NCBI GenBank assembly: GCA_017395545.1
Contig: JAFPUF010000005.1
Coordinates: forward strand, 1 to 42,667
Length of the DNA: 42,667 nucleotides
DNA from: Treponema sp.
Lineage (GTDB): Bacteria; Spirochaetota; Spirochaetia; Treponematales; Treponemataceae
Direction: 5' to 3'
A program made the translations under genes and the position numbers. The notes under the pieces are model-generated. The model was not told where the DNA came from. It searched no databases and was given only the letters and a program-made list of their open reading frames with translations. Shown in pieces: positions 17,766 through 25,242 of this stretch. The first letter of the stretch is position 1, and each line of letters opens with the position of its first letter.

Positions 17766-20114
17766 ATGTTAAGAAGAAGACGATTTGGACGTAAAAGCGC
17801 TGCCGGAACAACAGAACTCACAAGAAAAGACTGTGAAGCCGGTTCTTACTATCTTTATAGAATTTCAGAACTCATTGCAGAAGAAGACAACAACGACTTT
17901 CACGCACCTCAGGCCCGTCTTTTCTTTAAATTTGTTGACAAAATGAACAGAAGGGAAGCTGTCTCAAAATTCCTTGCAGAAAAAGTTGAAAAACTCGTCG
18001 AACTGGGAGAACTCACCCCTATTCCACCTTTAGACCAGCTCTCAGACACACAGTCTGAATTCCGTCATAAAAGAATCTCAAGTTTCGACTACTCAGATAT
18101 TCCTTACGAATTCGAAGAAGACCACGACATCGACCGCCAGATGCCTTCAAATGAACTCAAGCTCGACACCGATATGGTCAATCTTTACCGTATCATCCAT
18201 ACCATCAGCGGTGAAGACAACTTTTTCTGCCGTCTCGTTGCCAATTTTCTCCTCCGTAAAAATCCGGTCGCAGACTTCGCCCCAATCGAAAAAATTCCCT
18301 CTCATATTCAGAAAGCGCTCAACGATAACAGCTCTATCAGATTCATCATGGATTCTGTTGAGCTTAAAAAAGAAGAAAGTGATTTTCTCCTCTTTTCTTA
18401 CAGGTGCTCGCTTATGGCAGCCCTTCACAACCTTCTCAACGAGCTTTCAGCAGACCTTGCAATGGAGTGCCGAATATCGATTCTTGGAATCACGCGCCGT
18501 GAATACAACAGCCTCACGAAAAGCAATGCCGCCCTGCGTTCTTTCGGCTTTATCGATGACGACGGCGACATTGAAGACGACATCGTTGAATGCATCGCAA
18601 ACCAGAGTCTTGACAGTTTCTTCTCAGACCTCGTAAAAGAAGCAGACTGCTCAAACGCCTACCCTCTTGATACTTTCCAAATCAACAAAAACGCCGGCAC
18701 AATCATCGAAAAAATGCTTGCCGGAAACGAGAACATTTCAATTCTTTTGTACGGAAAACCGGGCAGCGGAAAGACCGAATACGCGAAATCCCTCGCAAAA
18801 AAACTCGGCCTCAAAGCGCTTGTTTTCAAAAATGAGGCAGAACTTTCCCAGAACGGAAAGAACAGCAAAAATGTTCTTTGCCGCCTCAATCTCCTCCTTT
18901 CAATCAACAGGCAGGACACTCTCCTCATAATTGACGAAGCAGACACGCTCCTCAAAACCAAATCAGTCTCTTTCCTCGGAATGGAAATTGCCTCCCCTGA
19001 AAAAGGAACGGTCAACAAAATGCTCGAAGAAAGCAGGAACAAAATCGTCTGGATTGTAAATTTCACGAATCAGATTGACGAATCTACCCTCCGCCGTTTC
19101 AATTTCTCATATAAATTCGAGTCGATGTCAAAAGACCAGCTCCGCTCTATCACAAGCTCAAAACTTGACCCGCTCCACCTCGAAGACAGCACGAATTCCG
19201 AAATTCTCTCCCTTATGGAAAAATTCAGCATCACTGGCGCTTCGGTTGACAATGTGGTAAAAACAATAAAAAGTCTCGAAGGTGCAGAAAATTCAGAACT
19301 TCTCGACTGCGTTCAGACCATACTGAAAGAAAACTCACTTCTCATCAGCGGAAAGGCAAAAATGCGCGAATCCGTCACAAAAAGCTATGACCTCAAAGCC
19401 CTCAATGCCTCAATGGATCCCGAGAAAATCGTCAGAATGATTGAAAATGCCCGAAAATTCGCCGAGAAAAACCGCACGAACGAAAACGGAATCAGAATTC
19501 TCTGCTACGGCATCTCCGGAACCGGAAAAACAGAATTCGCACGCTATATCGCTGAACGGCTCGGCAAAAAAATCCTCCTGAAAAGGGCGAGCGACATCCT
19601 CGGAATGTACGTAGGCCAAACCGAAAAAAGTATACGTGACGCTTTTGAAGAAGCCAGCCGCACCGACAGCATCCTCCTTTTCGACGAAGCAGACTCATTC
19701 TTTGCCGACAGAAACAGCGCACATCACAGCTGGGAGCGTACACAGGTCAACGAATTCCTCACGCAAATGGAAGAGTTCGACGGAATCATGATATGCACGA
19801 CAAACCTCAAAAAAATCATGGATAGTGCGATGAACCGCCGATTCCACATGATTGTCGAATTCAAGCCTCTCGACCACGACGGAATCAGGAGAATGCTTGA
19901 ACGGTACTTCGGAGGCTACGAATTCACCGAAAGCCAGATCAGCCGCCTCGAACGCCGCTCTTCCGTCACTCCGGGCGATTTCGGAGTGCTCTCGAACAAA
20001 ATGCGGTTCATGGACGAAGCCGACCTTTCTGCAGATTTCATCACCGAAGAACTGTGCAGAATTCAGGACGAAAAAAATAACGAAGGCGGAAACAAAATCG
20101 GCTTCATTGAATAA
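17766..20114 (+). CDS. Double AAA-family ATPase
   Basis: The protein has about 782 residues. The N-terminal region (about 1-290) is unrecognised and starts with a basic stretch, [17 protein letters not shown] module 1 has [34 protein letters not shown] and [11 protein letters not shown] module 2 has [20 protein letters not shown], the pore-like [34 protein letters not shown] and the Arg finger AMNRRFHM. Two stacked ATPase modules suggest a CDC48-like hexameric unfoldase, although sequence outside the modules does not obviously match known families. The ATG at 17766 is preceded by AGAAGGAGA and is preferred over the ATG at 17739. The gene runs towards the iteron region. Confidence 0.82.
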   Translation: MLRRRRFGRKSAAGTTELTRKDCEAGSYYLYRISELIAEEDNNDFHAPQARLFFKFVDKMNRREAVSKFLAEKVEKLVELGELTPIPPLDQLSDTQSEFRHKRISSFDYSDIPYEFEEDHDIDRQMPSNELKLDTDMVNLYRIIHTISGEDNFFCRLVANFLLRKNPVADFAPIEKIPSHIQKALNDNSSIRFIMDSVELKKEESDFLLFSYRCSLMAALHNLLNELSADLAMECRISILGITRREYNSLTKSNAALRSFGFIDDDGDIEDDIVECIANQSLDSFFSDLVKEADCSNAYPLDTFQINKNAGTIIEKMLAGNENISILLYGKPGSGKTEYAKSLAKKLGLKALVFKNEAELSQNGKNSKNVLCRLNLLLSINRQDTLLIIDEADTLLKTKSVSFLGMEIASPEKGTVNKMLEESRNKIVWIVNFTNQIDESTLRRFNFSYKFESMSKDQLRSITSSKLDPLHLEDSTNSEILSLMEKFSITGASVDNVVKTIKSLEGAENSELLDCVQTILKENSLLISGKAKMRESVTKSYDLKALNASMDPEKIVRMIENARKFAEKNRTNENGIRILCYGISGTGKTEFARYIAERLGKKILLKRASDILGMYVGQTEKSIRDAFEEASRTDSILLFDEADSFFADRNSAHHSWERTQVNEFLTQMEEFDGIMICTTNLKKIMDSAMNRRFHMIVEFKPLDHDGIRRMLERYFGGYEFTESQISRLERRSSVTPGDFGVLSNKMRFMDEADLSADFITEELCRIQDEKNNEGGNKIGFIE

Positions 20115-20129
20115 AATCAGAAAAAAGGA

Positions 20130-20160
20130 TTGCAAGCTTCCGCCGCAAGGCGGGATGCAA
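20130..20160 (+). terminator. Hairpin after the double AAA gene, possible terminator
   Basis: TTGCA and TGCAA enclose CCGCC-GCAA-GGCGG, a G/C stem capped by a GNRA-type loop. It begins 16 bases after the AAA stop. There is no T-run after it, so intrinsic termination is uncertain. It marks the left edge of the replication module. Confidence 0.45.
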
Positions 20161-20167
20161 CCGAAAA

Positions 20168-20866
20168 AGGTAACAGTTTTGTTGTTTTTCCCGTCAGGAT
20201 TTCACTTCATCTTCTTAAGGTAACAATCTTGTTGAATTATTTACGAATCGCAATCTGCATCTGTGTTTGTATGATTCTATGAAATAAAGGTAACAGTTTT
20301 GTTGTTTTTTAGCTCTGTCAGAAATCCCGAAGGTAACAGTCTTGTTGAATATTCTATAAAAACCGCCTCTCTCAGGCCATTTTTTTTGTTTTACAAGGTA
20401 ACAGTTCTGTTGAATTATGCAGGAATAGACTTAATTATATATTTTTTAAGCTCTTAGCAGACTTCTGAAACTTGTAAATCCACTTTTTTAACTAAAAGGT
20501 AACAACTTTGTTGACTTTTACAGAAAAAAAGAAAACAGCCTGGTACAGACAATCAATTCTTCAATCATAAACGTAACAGTTTTGTTGAATTAAAAAGGTA
20601 ACAGAATCGTTGACATTATCAACATTCACCTGTGGGAAAACCTTTTGTAAGGTAACAGAAATGTTGATTTCTATGTATTTCTAAATCTAAGTATTATTTG
20701 AAAATAAAAAAAACAAATTTTTAACAGGTAACAGTTTTGCTGCAAAAGGTAACAAATCTGTTATTTCTACTATTATATCTAATAAATTCTAATATAAATT
20801 TTGAACTAATAGTAGTAACAGCAGATTTGTGGAAAACCTTATTATTATACAACAACAGTGTTACCT
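20168..20866 (+). repeat. Iteron array, consensus AGGTAACAGTTTTGTTG
   Basis: Eleven direct copies of a 17-base unit start at 20168, 20218, 20288, 20331, 20396, 20497, 20571, 20596, 20650, 20727 and 20748. GTAACA is invariant, the centre varies, and TGTTG follows in most copies. A further copy in the opposite direction (20850-20866) overlaps the repA stop. Distances between starts are irregular, from 21 to 101 bases. The halves AACA and TGTT make each unit a weak dyad. Such repeats bind RepA and set copy number. Confidence 0.88.
20767..20815. other. A+T-rich segment in a 9-bp inverted repeat (candidate unwinding element)
   Basis: CTACTATTA (20767-20775) and TAATAGTAG (20807-20815) are perfect reverse complements enclosing 31 almost pure A/T bases. 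It sits between the last direct iteron and repA, where an origin's DNA unwinding element would be expected. Confidence 0.55.
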
Positions 20867-21864
20867 TATATTGTTGAAGTTATCAAAGCGTATCTTGTAT
20901 CATCTTTTAAAATTGGAGTTGGACTTTTAAATAAAGTAATTCCCGCAGATGAAGAAAGATCTACTTTTAATTCAGGGTAATATTTTTCCTGAATATTTCT
21001 TATTTCATCAATAATTCTGCTGTAATTAACGCTTAAAATTTTTCTATCGGCTTCATCGCTTACCGGCATAAACTGTTCTACGAGTTTATCTCTTGGAATA
21101 AAAACTTTATCTTTTAGTCCGTTATTTCGGTAAACAAGCCATGCATAAATATCTTTTCCCGCTGCGCTGGAGATTTCTTTATACACAGTATAATTAATAG
21201 GAACTGCGTGTTCCTGGCAGAAAGAAGCAAATTCTCCGGACAGAAGAATTTTAAAATTTCCGAACCATGAACCATTTTTTTCAGCAATATCTGTTACCTT
21301 CTGATACTGAACGCCTGTCGTAAAACGAATATTACCAGTTGTTACGGTTTCGACCAGAACATCTTCTTTCGGATAAGGTTTTTCCATTAAATCTTCAAAC
21401 AGATATGCGGCTTTTAATGTTTCAACCCTTTGTTCAAAACAAAATGCTGCATTCTTAAAACATTCAAGCTGTTCTTTTATTTCTTTTCCACGCTGTTTTG
21501 GAAGCTGGAGCTCTTTTAATAAATCTGCAAGGGATTTATATTCTATCATAACAGGAATGTTTTTTTCTTTAGAGAGAACGGCATGAGTCGTAAGTACGCT
21601 TAGCAGCAGGCGGCCGTATTTTCCATACGGAACATTTGTTGGTGATGTAAGGGTTAATGTTACTCCCTGACTTCCCTTTCTTGTAAAAGTTGTTTTATTT
21701 ACGTTTTTGAAAGGTAACGAAGCTGTTGTAAAAAAACTTGGAATATAACTCATGTAAAGAGCCGGGGTATGAGTTTCATTCTTGAATGACTGGAATAATT
21801 CTGTTGTAGAGTTATCAATTGGAATTAAACTTGTTGATTCACTTTCTATTCTTTTTCGTCCCAT
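20866..21864 (-). CDS. repA: Plasmid replication initiator (RepA-like)
   Basis: The 332-residue protein resembles plasmid-encoded RepA initiators, which bind iterons and start theta replication. Family-like segments are NVPYGKYGRLLLSVLTTHAV, NIPVMIEYKSLADLLKELQL, FKNAAFCFEQRV, WFGNFKILLSGEFASFCQEH, PINYTVYKEISSAAGKDIYA and WLVYRNNGLKDKVFIPRDKL. These look like the winged-helix domains of the family. The gene follows the small 118-residue gene with 1 base between stop and ATG, and has AGAGG as RBS. The iteron array lies directly downstream of its 3' end. Codon use is more A+T-rich than in the neighbouring AAA and cobamide genes, which fits a plasmid origin. Confidence 0.85.
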   Translation of the reverse strand: MGRKRIESESTSLIPIDNSTTELFQSFKNETHTPALYMSYIPSFFTTASLPFKNVNKTTFTRKGSQGVTLTLTSPTNVPYGKYGRLLLSVLTTHAVLSKEKNIPVMIEYKSLADLLKELQLPKQRGKEIKEQLECFKNAAFCFEQRVETLKAAYLFEDLMEKPYPKEDVLVETVTTGNIRFTTGVQYQKVTDIAEKNGSWFGNFKILLSGEFASFCQEHAVPINYTVYKEISSAAGKDIYAWLVYRNNGLKDKVFIPRDKLVEQFMPVSDEADRKILSVNYSRIIDEIRNIQEKYYPELKVDLSSSAGITLFKSPTPILKDDTRYALITSTI

Positions 21865-21865
21865 T

Positions 21866-22222
21866 TTATGCCTCTTTCTTTATGGTCCGAATACCACTCT
21901 TTGAAACTGTACACTTGCCCTCTTCTACTTCGTCTATAAGATGTTCGATAGCAAACAAAATAAATGTATTGATCGGGACTTCATGTGCAGCGCAGAAAGC
22001 TTTGAGACGTGCTTTATCCCCTGTTCCCAGGTGGACATTGAATATATTTTTATAGTTCGGCTTTTTTGTGGTTTTAACAGTTTCTGTTGTTGTATCACCA
22101 GAACTTTCATTTACTGCATCAGAAGTTGATGAAAAGTTATTCTGAAACTGACTCAAAAGTTCTGGTGAAAGTGAAGATTTTGTTGTTTCTGTTTCTGCAG
22201 GTTCTGATTTTTTTAATGCCAT
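21866..22222 (-). CDS. Small putative partition/centromere-binding protein
   Basis: The 118-residue protein has a polar, Ser/Thr/Glu-rich N-terminal half (about 1-60), probably unstructured. The C-terminal part is compact: KNIFNVHLGTGDKARLKAFC, then HEVPINTFILFAIEHLIDEV. A beta-strand followed by two helices suggests a ribbon-helix-helix fold like ParG or Omega, but the family match is not certain. Position supports the idea: it lies between parA and repA in one operon, where small type Ib partition proteins are encoded. The RBS GGGAGG precedes its ATG. Its expected target is the TTGTA-type repeat cluster upstream of parA. Confidence 0.6.
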   Translation of the reverse strand: MALKKSEPAETETTKSSLSPELLSQFQNNFSSTSDAVNESSGDTTTETVKTTKKPNYKNIFNVHLGTGDKARLKAFCAAHEVPINTFILFAIEHLIDEVEEGKCTVSKSGIRTIKKEA

Positions 22223-22244
22223 AATTTCCTCCCTTTATTTTTCT

Positions 22245-23024
22245 CTATTCGTTTTCAACAATCTTTGCGAGTTCTGTAATGGCATCAAGAGTTGCCTTTT
22301 TCTCGCGGTTAGTTTTCTGTGAATAGAACTGCTGAATTGTCTTTTTTTCCATCTGGGCTTTCCTGAAGTTCTGATCAGTCGGTACCGTAACGATTTTGTA
22401 GGCATTTTGCATTCCCAGGAGTTTGAGCAGGTCATTTGTCATTTTGTGGGAACGGTTCACGTCATTCATTACGACTGTTTTTAAAACGGGTTTTATCTGT
22501 TTTTTCATCTTCCGGCGATAGAAACTGTTCAGGTTATTTTTGAAGGTTTCGAGACCATCCTGAGAATACTGGTCTGGTTTTATGACCGCAATGATTTCAT
22601 CTGTTGCCTGATAGATGTTTTCTTCAAAAGCGGCGAATGCGGGGCTCGTGTCAAATATACAATAGTCAAAGCCAAGATTTTTGAACTCTTCGCAAAGTTC
22701 CTCGAAAACATTTGGTTCGCGGGCGGCGTTTCTGTCTCTGTAATCGCGGAGGCCGGATTCAACATCTGTAAGGCCCGCTGTCGGAAGGATAAACAGATTT
22801 TCGACAGAAGTCTGTAAAATTGCTTCTTTTGGATAGCATTTTCCGGTAAGGACATCGGCAAGTTCGTACTGAAGGTTGTTTATGAGTGTTGAAGATGAGT
22901 TACCCTGAGGGTCGGCATCTACCAGGATAACTTTGTATTTTTTTGTAAGTTCAGCGGCAAGTGACATGGAAATTGTAGTTTTTCCATTTCCGCCCTTTTC
23001 GATAGAGACTGCAATTGTTTTCAT
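22245..23024 (-). CDS. parA: ParA-family partition ATPase
   Basis: A ParA/Soj-type ATPase of about 259 residues that moves plasmid copies apart over the nucleoid. The deviant Walker A EKGGNGKTTISMSLA lies near residues 9-23, followed by VILVDADPQGNSSSTL and the switch motif YCIFDTSPAFAAFEENIYQA. The start ATG at 23024 follows GGTGGGA; a GTG three codons upstream is less likely. It lacks the long N-terminal DNA-binding domain of type Ia ParA. That fits a type Ib system paired with a small binding protein. It is the first gene of parA - small protein - repA. Confidence 0.92.
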   Translation of the reverse strand: MKTIAVSIEKGGNGKTTISMSLAAELTKKYKVILVDADPQGNSSSTLINNLQYELADVLTGKCYPKEAILQTSVENLFILPTAGLTDVESGLRDYRDRNAAREPNVFEELCEEFKNLGFDYCIFDTSPAFAAFEENIYQATDEIIAVIKPDQYSQDGLETFKNNLNSFYRRKMKKQIKPVLKTVVMNDVNRSHKMTNDLLKLLGMQNAYKIVTVPTDQNFRKAQMEKKTIQQFYSQKTNREKKATLDAITELAKIVENE

Positions 23025-23047
23025 TTTTCCCACCTTTTACAATTTAT

Positions 23048-23214
23048 ATTGTACTTCCAATATAAAACACAATCAAAAATATTGCAAGTATTGTTATATT
23101 TATTGTAGATATTGTAAAAACTATTGTAAAAAACGTTGTAGAAAATACTATAATAACAGTAGTAAAAAATACAATAATAACAATAAAAAAGATTGTATAT
23201 ATTGTATTTACAAT
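23048..23214. repeat. TTGTA-type repeat cluster, candidate centromere (parS-like) and operator
   Basis: About a dozen short copies of (A/T)TTGTA or close variants lie in 170 bases, in both directions. Direct copies are at 23048, 23102, 23111, 23123, 23135 (GTTGTA), 23192 and 23201. Inverted copies are at 23058, 23068, 23170, 23179 and 23209. Three neighbouring copies are 9 and 12 bases apart, close to helical spacing. Short clustered repeats of this type are the binding sites of ribbon-helix-helix partition proteins. Open frames through this stretch are low-complexity and not genes. Confidence 0.65.
23059..23087 (-). promoter_or_regulatory. Promoter of the parA-repA operon
   Basis: On the minus strand TTGCAA (23082-23087), a 17-base spacer and TATATT (23059-23064). 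The predicted start of transcription is about 28 bases before the parA ATG. The promoter lies inside the TTGTA-type repeats, so the binding protein probably represses its own operon. Confidence 0.6.
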
Positions 23215-23298
23215 TAAAATGTTGTGTATAATCGATTTATTTTTGAAAATTGACAAATTATATGACCGGAGTGAAGAGAGAAGGTTTTTGACGATTCT

Positions 23299-23345
23299 CC
23301 TACAAAAAGCTTTAAGACTTAAAGGCTTTTCCCTGCTGTTGTAGG
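23299..23345. other. Nested inverted repeat upstream of the SGNH hydrolase
   Basis: CCTACAA (23299-23305) and TTGTAGG (23339-23345) are perfect reverse complements. Between them AAAAGCTTTAA and TTAAAGGCTTTT form a second stem with one bulge. A weak promoter for the downstream gene (TTGTAG at 23339, 17 bases, TAGAAT at 23362) overlaps its right arm. It may be an operator, a terminator or a mobile-element end. Confidence 0.35.
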
Positions 23346-23376
23346 ATTAGTTTTGAATCGATAGAATGTTTGAGTT

Positions 23377-24564
23377 ATGTCTGATGTATCGTTTACAAAA
23401 TGGGTTGCCTGCTGGGGTAATGCAACTTCAATAACAAACAGAACAGAAGCTGTGTGGGCAAAAGACCTTACACTTCGCTATCCTGTGCGCGTTGTTTTTT
23501 CAGGGAGTAAATTCCGTTTTCATTTTTCAAATTTGACTGGTACGGAAGATGTAAAAATTTCTAAGGCCTTTGTTGCGCTACGCGGAAAGACGGAATGTGG
23601 CGGCAATGTGCAGGAACAAAGTTCCTGTAAGCCGGTTTCTGTTACGCTCGGGCAAAAATCAGAAATTACGATTCCGGCAGGGAAGGAGGTCTGCTCTGAC
23701 GAAATTGCACTTGAAGTGACTGCGGGTGAAACTGTTGACATTTCAATGTATTTTGCTGATTTTACGCAGATGAATGCCGGAACTCTCGTGGAGGGACCTC
23801 TTTCAAAAGGTGAGTACGCTTACGGAGATTTTGCAGAACTTCAGGAATTTCCGAAAGAAAAGCGGCGCGGCACAAACTGGTTTTATTTCCTGAACACGGT
23901 GGATATACTCACGGAAGAAAAAAACAGGGCACTTATCTGTTACGGCGACTCCATTACGGCGCAATCGTGGCCTGATTATCTTGCGATTCGAGCGTGGGAG
24001 GGCGGATTTCGGAATGTGTCGATTATCCGTCGGGCTGTGTGCGGAACCAGAATCTTACGTCAGTATGACTGTCTCACATATGCTGCATACGGCCTGAAGG
24101 GTGAGACAAGATTTCCTATAGAAATGAATACTGCCGGAGCTGATACAGTTATCATTCAGCACGGAATAAACGACATAATTCATCCTGTTGGTGTAGAGAC
24201 GAATATTTTCCGTCCATGGTCTGACATGCCGACAGCGGAAGACCTTGAAAGGGGAGTGGAGAATTTTTACATTGCGCACGCAAAAAAACTAGGCTACAAA
24301 GTGTGGTCTGGAACGCTTCTTCCGATTTTTGGATGGAGAACCTACGAGCCGTTCAGGGAAAAAGTGAGGGGCGAGTTCAACGAATGGCTCCGAACATTCC
24401 GGGGTTTTGACGGATGCGTCGACTTTGACAAAGCTCTGCGCGACCCATCAAAACCGGAAGCCTTTGCTCCTGAATTTGACAGCGGGGACCATCTTCATCC
24501 AAGTGAAAAAGCTTACCGGCTTATGGCTGATACTGTTCCTGAAGAACTTTTAGGAGAATCTTGA
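23377..24564 (+). CDS. SGNH/GDSL-family hydrolase
   Basis: The 395-residue protein is probably an esterase, perhaps acting on acetylated carbohydrate. The N-terminal half (about 1-180) is a beta-rich domain (KFRFHFSNLTGTEDVKISKA). The catalytic half carries block I ICYGDSITAQSWPDYL with the nucleophile Ser, block III IIQHGINDIIHP, and block V DSGDHLHPSEKAYRLMADTV with the Asp/His pair. No signal peptide is seen, so it probably acts in the cytoplasm. The start has no good RBS; the ATG follows TAGAAT by 9 bases. Relics of other genes lie directly downstream. Confidence 0.88.
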   Translation: MSDVSFTKWVACWGNATSITNRTEAVWAKDLTLRYPVRVVFSGSKFRFHFSNLTGTEDVKISKAFVALRGKTECGGNVQEQSSCKPVSVTLGQKSEITIPAGKEVCSDEIALEVTAGETVDISMYFADFTQMNAGTLVEGPLSKGEYAYGDFAELQEFPKEKRRGTNWFYFLNTVDILTEEKNRALICYGDSITAQSWPDYLAIRAWEGGFRNVSIIRRAVCGTRILRQYDCLTYAAYGLKGETRFPIEMNTAGADTVIIQHGINDIIHPVGVETNIFRPWSDMPTAEDLERGVENFYIAHAKKLGYKVWSGTLLPIFGWRTYEPFREKVRGEFNEWLRTFRGFDGCVDFDKALRDPSKPEAFAPEFDSGDHLHPSEKAYRLMADTVPEELLGES

Positions 24565-24662
24565 GAAAGGATGTTTTCTTCAAGCCATTTTGCAACGCCG
24601 TCTTCAAGATTTGAAATACAGATTTTATCAGGGTCTGGGTTTCTTCGAGAGTAAATCCGCAT
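24561..24662 (-). pseudogene. C-terminal relic of a Cof-type HAD hydrolase
   Basis: On the minus strand a 34-codon open stretch encodes KICISNLEDGVAKWLEENIL. It closely resembles the last residues of Cof-type HAD phosphatases (usual pattern SN.EDGVAK.LE). Nothing of the catalytic part is found upstream, and the frame runs into the end of the SGNH gene without its own stop. It is best read as the leftover tail of a deleted gene. The match is short. Confidence 0.35.
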
Positions 24663-24703
24663 GAAAACTTGCCAAATCGCCAAATAAAATGTAGGATACA
24701 GAC

Positions 24704-25210
24704 ATGTACAGACCCAGAATCGCAGATAGTATTCTCGCCCGCAGATTAAAAGGAAAAGGTGCGGTCCTTATACAAGGTCCTAAATGGTGCGGAAAAACAA
24801 CGACGGGTGAACAGGTGGCAAAAAGCATTTTGTATATGTCGAAACCTGAAGATGTAAAATCAAATTTAACGGCTGCTGATATAAATCCTTCAAAACTTTT
24901 GGAAGGAAAAACTTCTTGCTGAGAATAAAACCGACAGCATAGACAGGCTTGCTTTTTTGATTTGCCGTGGCGTTCAGCGGGATTCTGAGCGCGCAAAACG
25001 ACTGATGAAATCATATTCCCGTCATCAGGGAACCCAAACCGCTTATACAGTCCTTCGGGATGATATCCTCACAAATGACGCAGAAAGCCTGACAGAAGAT
25101 ACCGTTTATGCCTACACCAATGCCTCATGGTGCTTACAGGAACCGGGAAGTTTGCATACCAGAGGGAAGACGGGATTTATGTCGTGCCGGTCGGGTGCTT
25201 GAGAAATTAG
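24704..25210 (+). pseudogene. AAA_14/DUF4143-type ATPase collapsed by several deletions
   Basis: Pieces of one ATPase of about 400-450 residues lie in order but in different frames. Piece 1 (24704 to about 24909) is the N-terminus with Walker A ALIQGPKWCGKTT-like sequence and INPSKLLEGKT. Piece 2 (about 24906-25127) begins near RLAFLICRG and jumps to DSERAKRLMKSYSRHQGTQT and NDAESLTEDTVYAY. Piece 3 (25127-25210) is the C-terminus, VLTGTGKFAYQREDGIYVVP, ending in its own stop. About 160 codons remain. The pieces are well conserved, so the deletions look recent. A TAGGAT box lies 6 bases before the ATG. Families of this type often carry an unassigned DEXX-like nuclease fold. Confidence 0.75.
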
Positions 25211-25242
25211 GAGTTCTGTTACTATTAAGAAAGGAGAAAAAA

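Larger units (their letters stand above)
20115..20865. other. Putative plasmid-type replication origin
   Basis: This 750-base non-coding region combines repeated RepA-type binding sites, an A+T-rich segment bounded by a perfect inverted repeat, and DnaA-box-like nonamers. The last are TTATCAACA at 20616-20624 and TGTGGAAAA at 20828-20836, each one mismatch from consensus in its orientation. It lies directly downstream of repA. This is the layout of an iteron-controlled theta-replicating plasmid or chromid origin. Confidence 0.75.

Noticed and set aside
20168..20764. Reading the repeats between 20168 and 20764 as a CRISPR array
   Set aside because: Units are only 17 bases, intervals range from 21 to 101 bases, and they lie next to repA, which fits iterons.
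22933..23256. Open frames on both strands through the parA upstream region, giving Tyr/Cys/Lys- or Ile/Thr/Val-rich products
   Set aside because: They are translations of the A/T-rich repeat cluster, without RBS or recognisable sequence.
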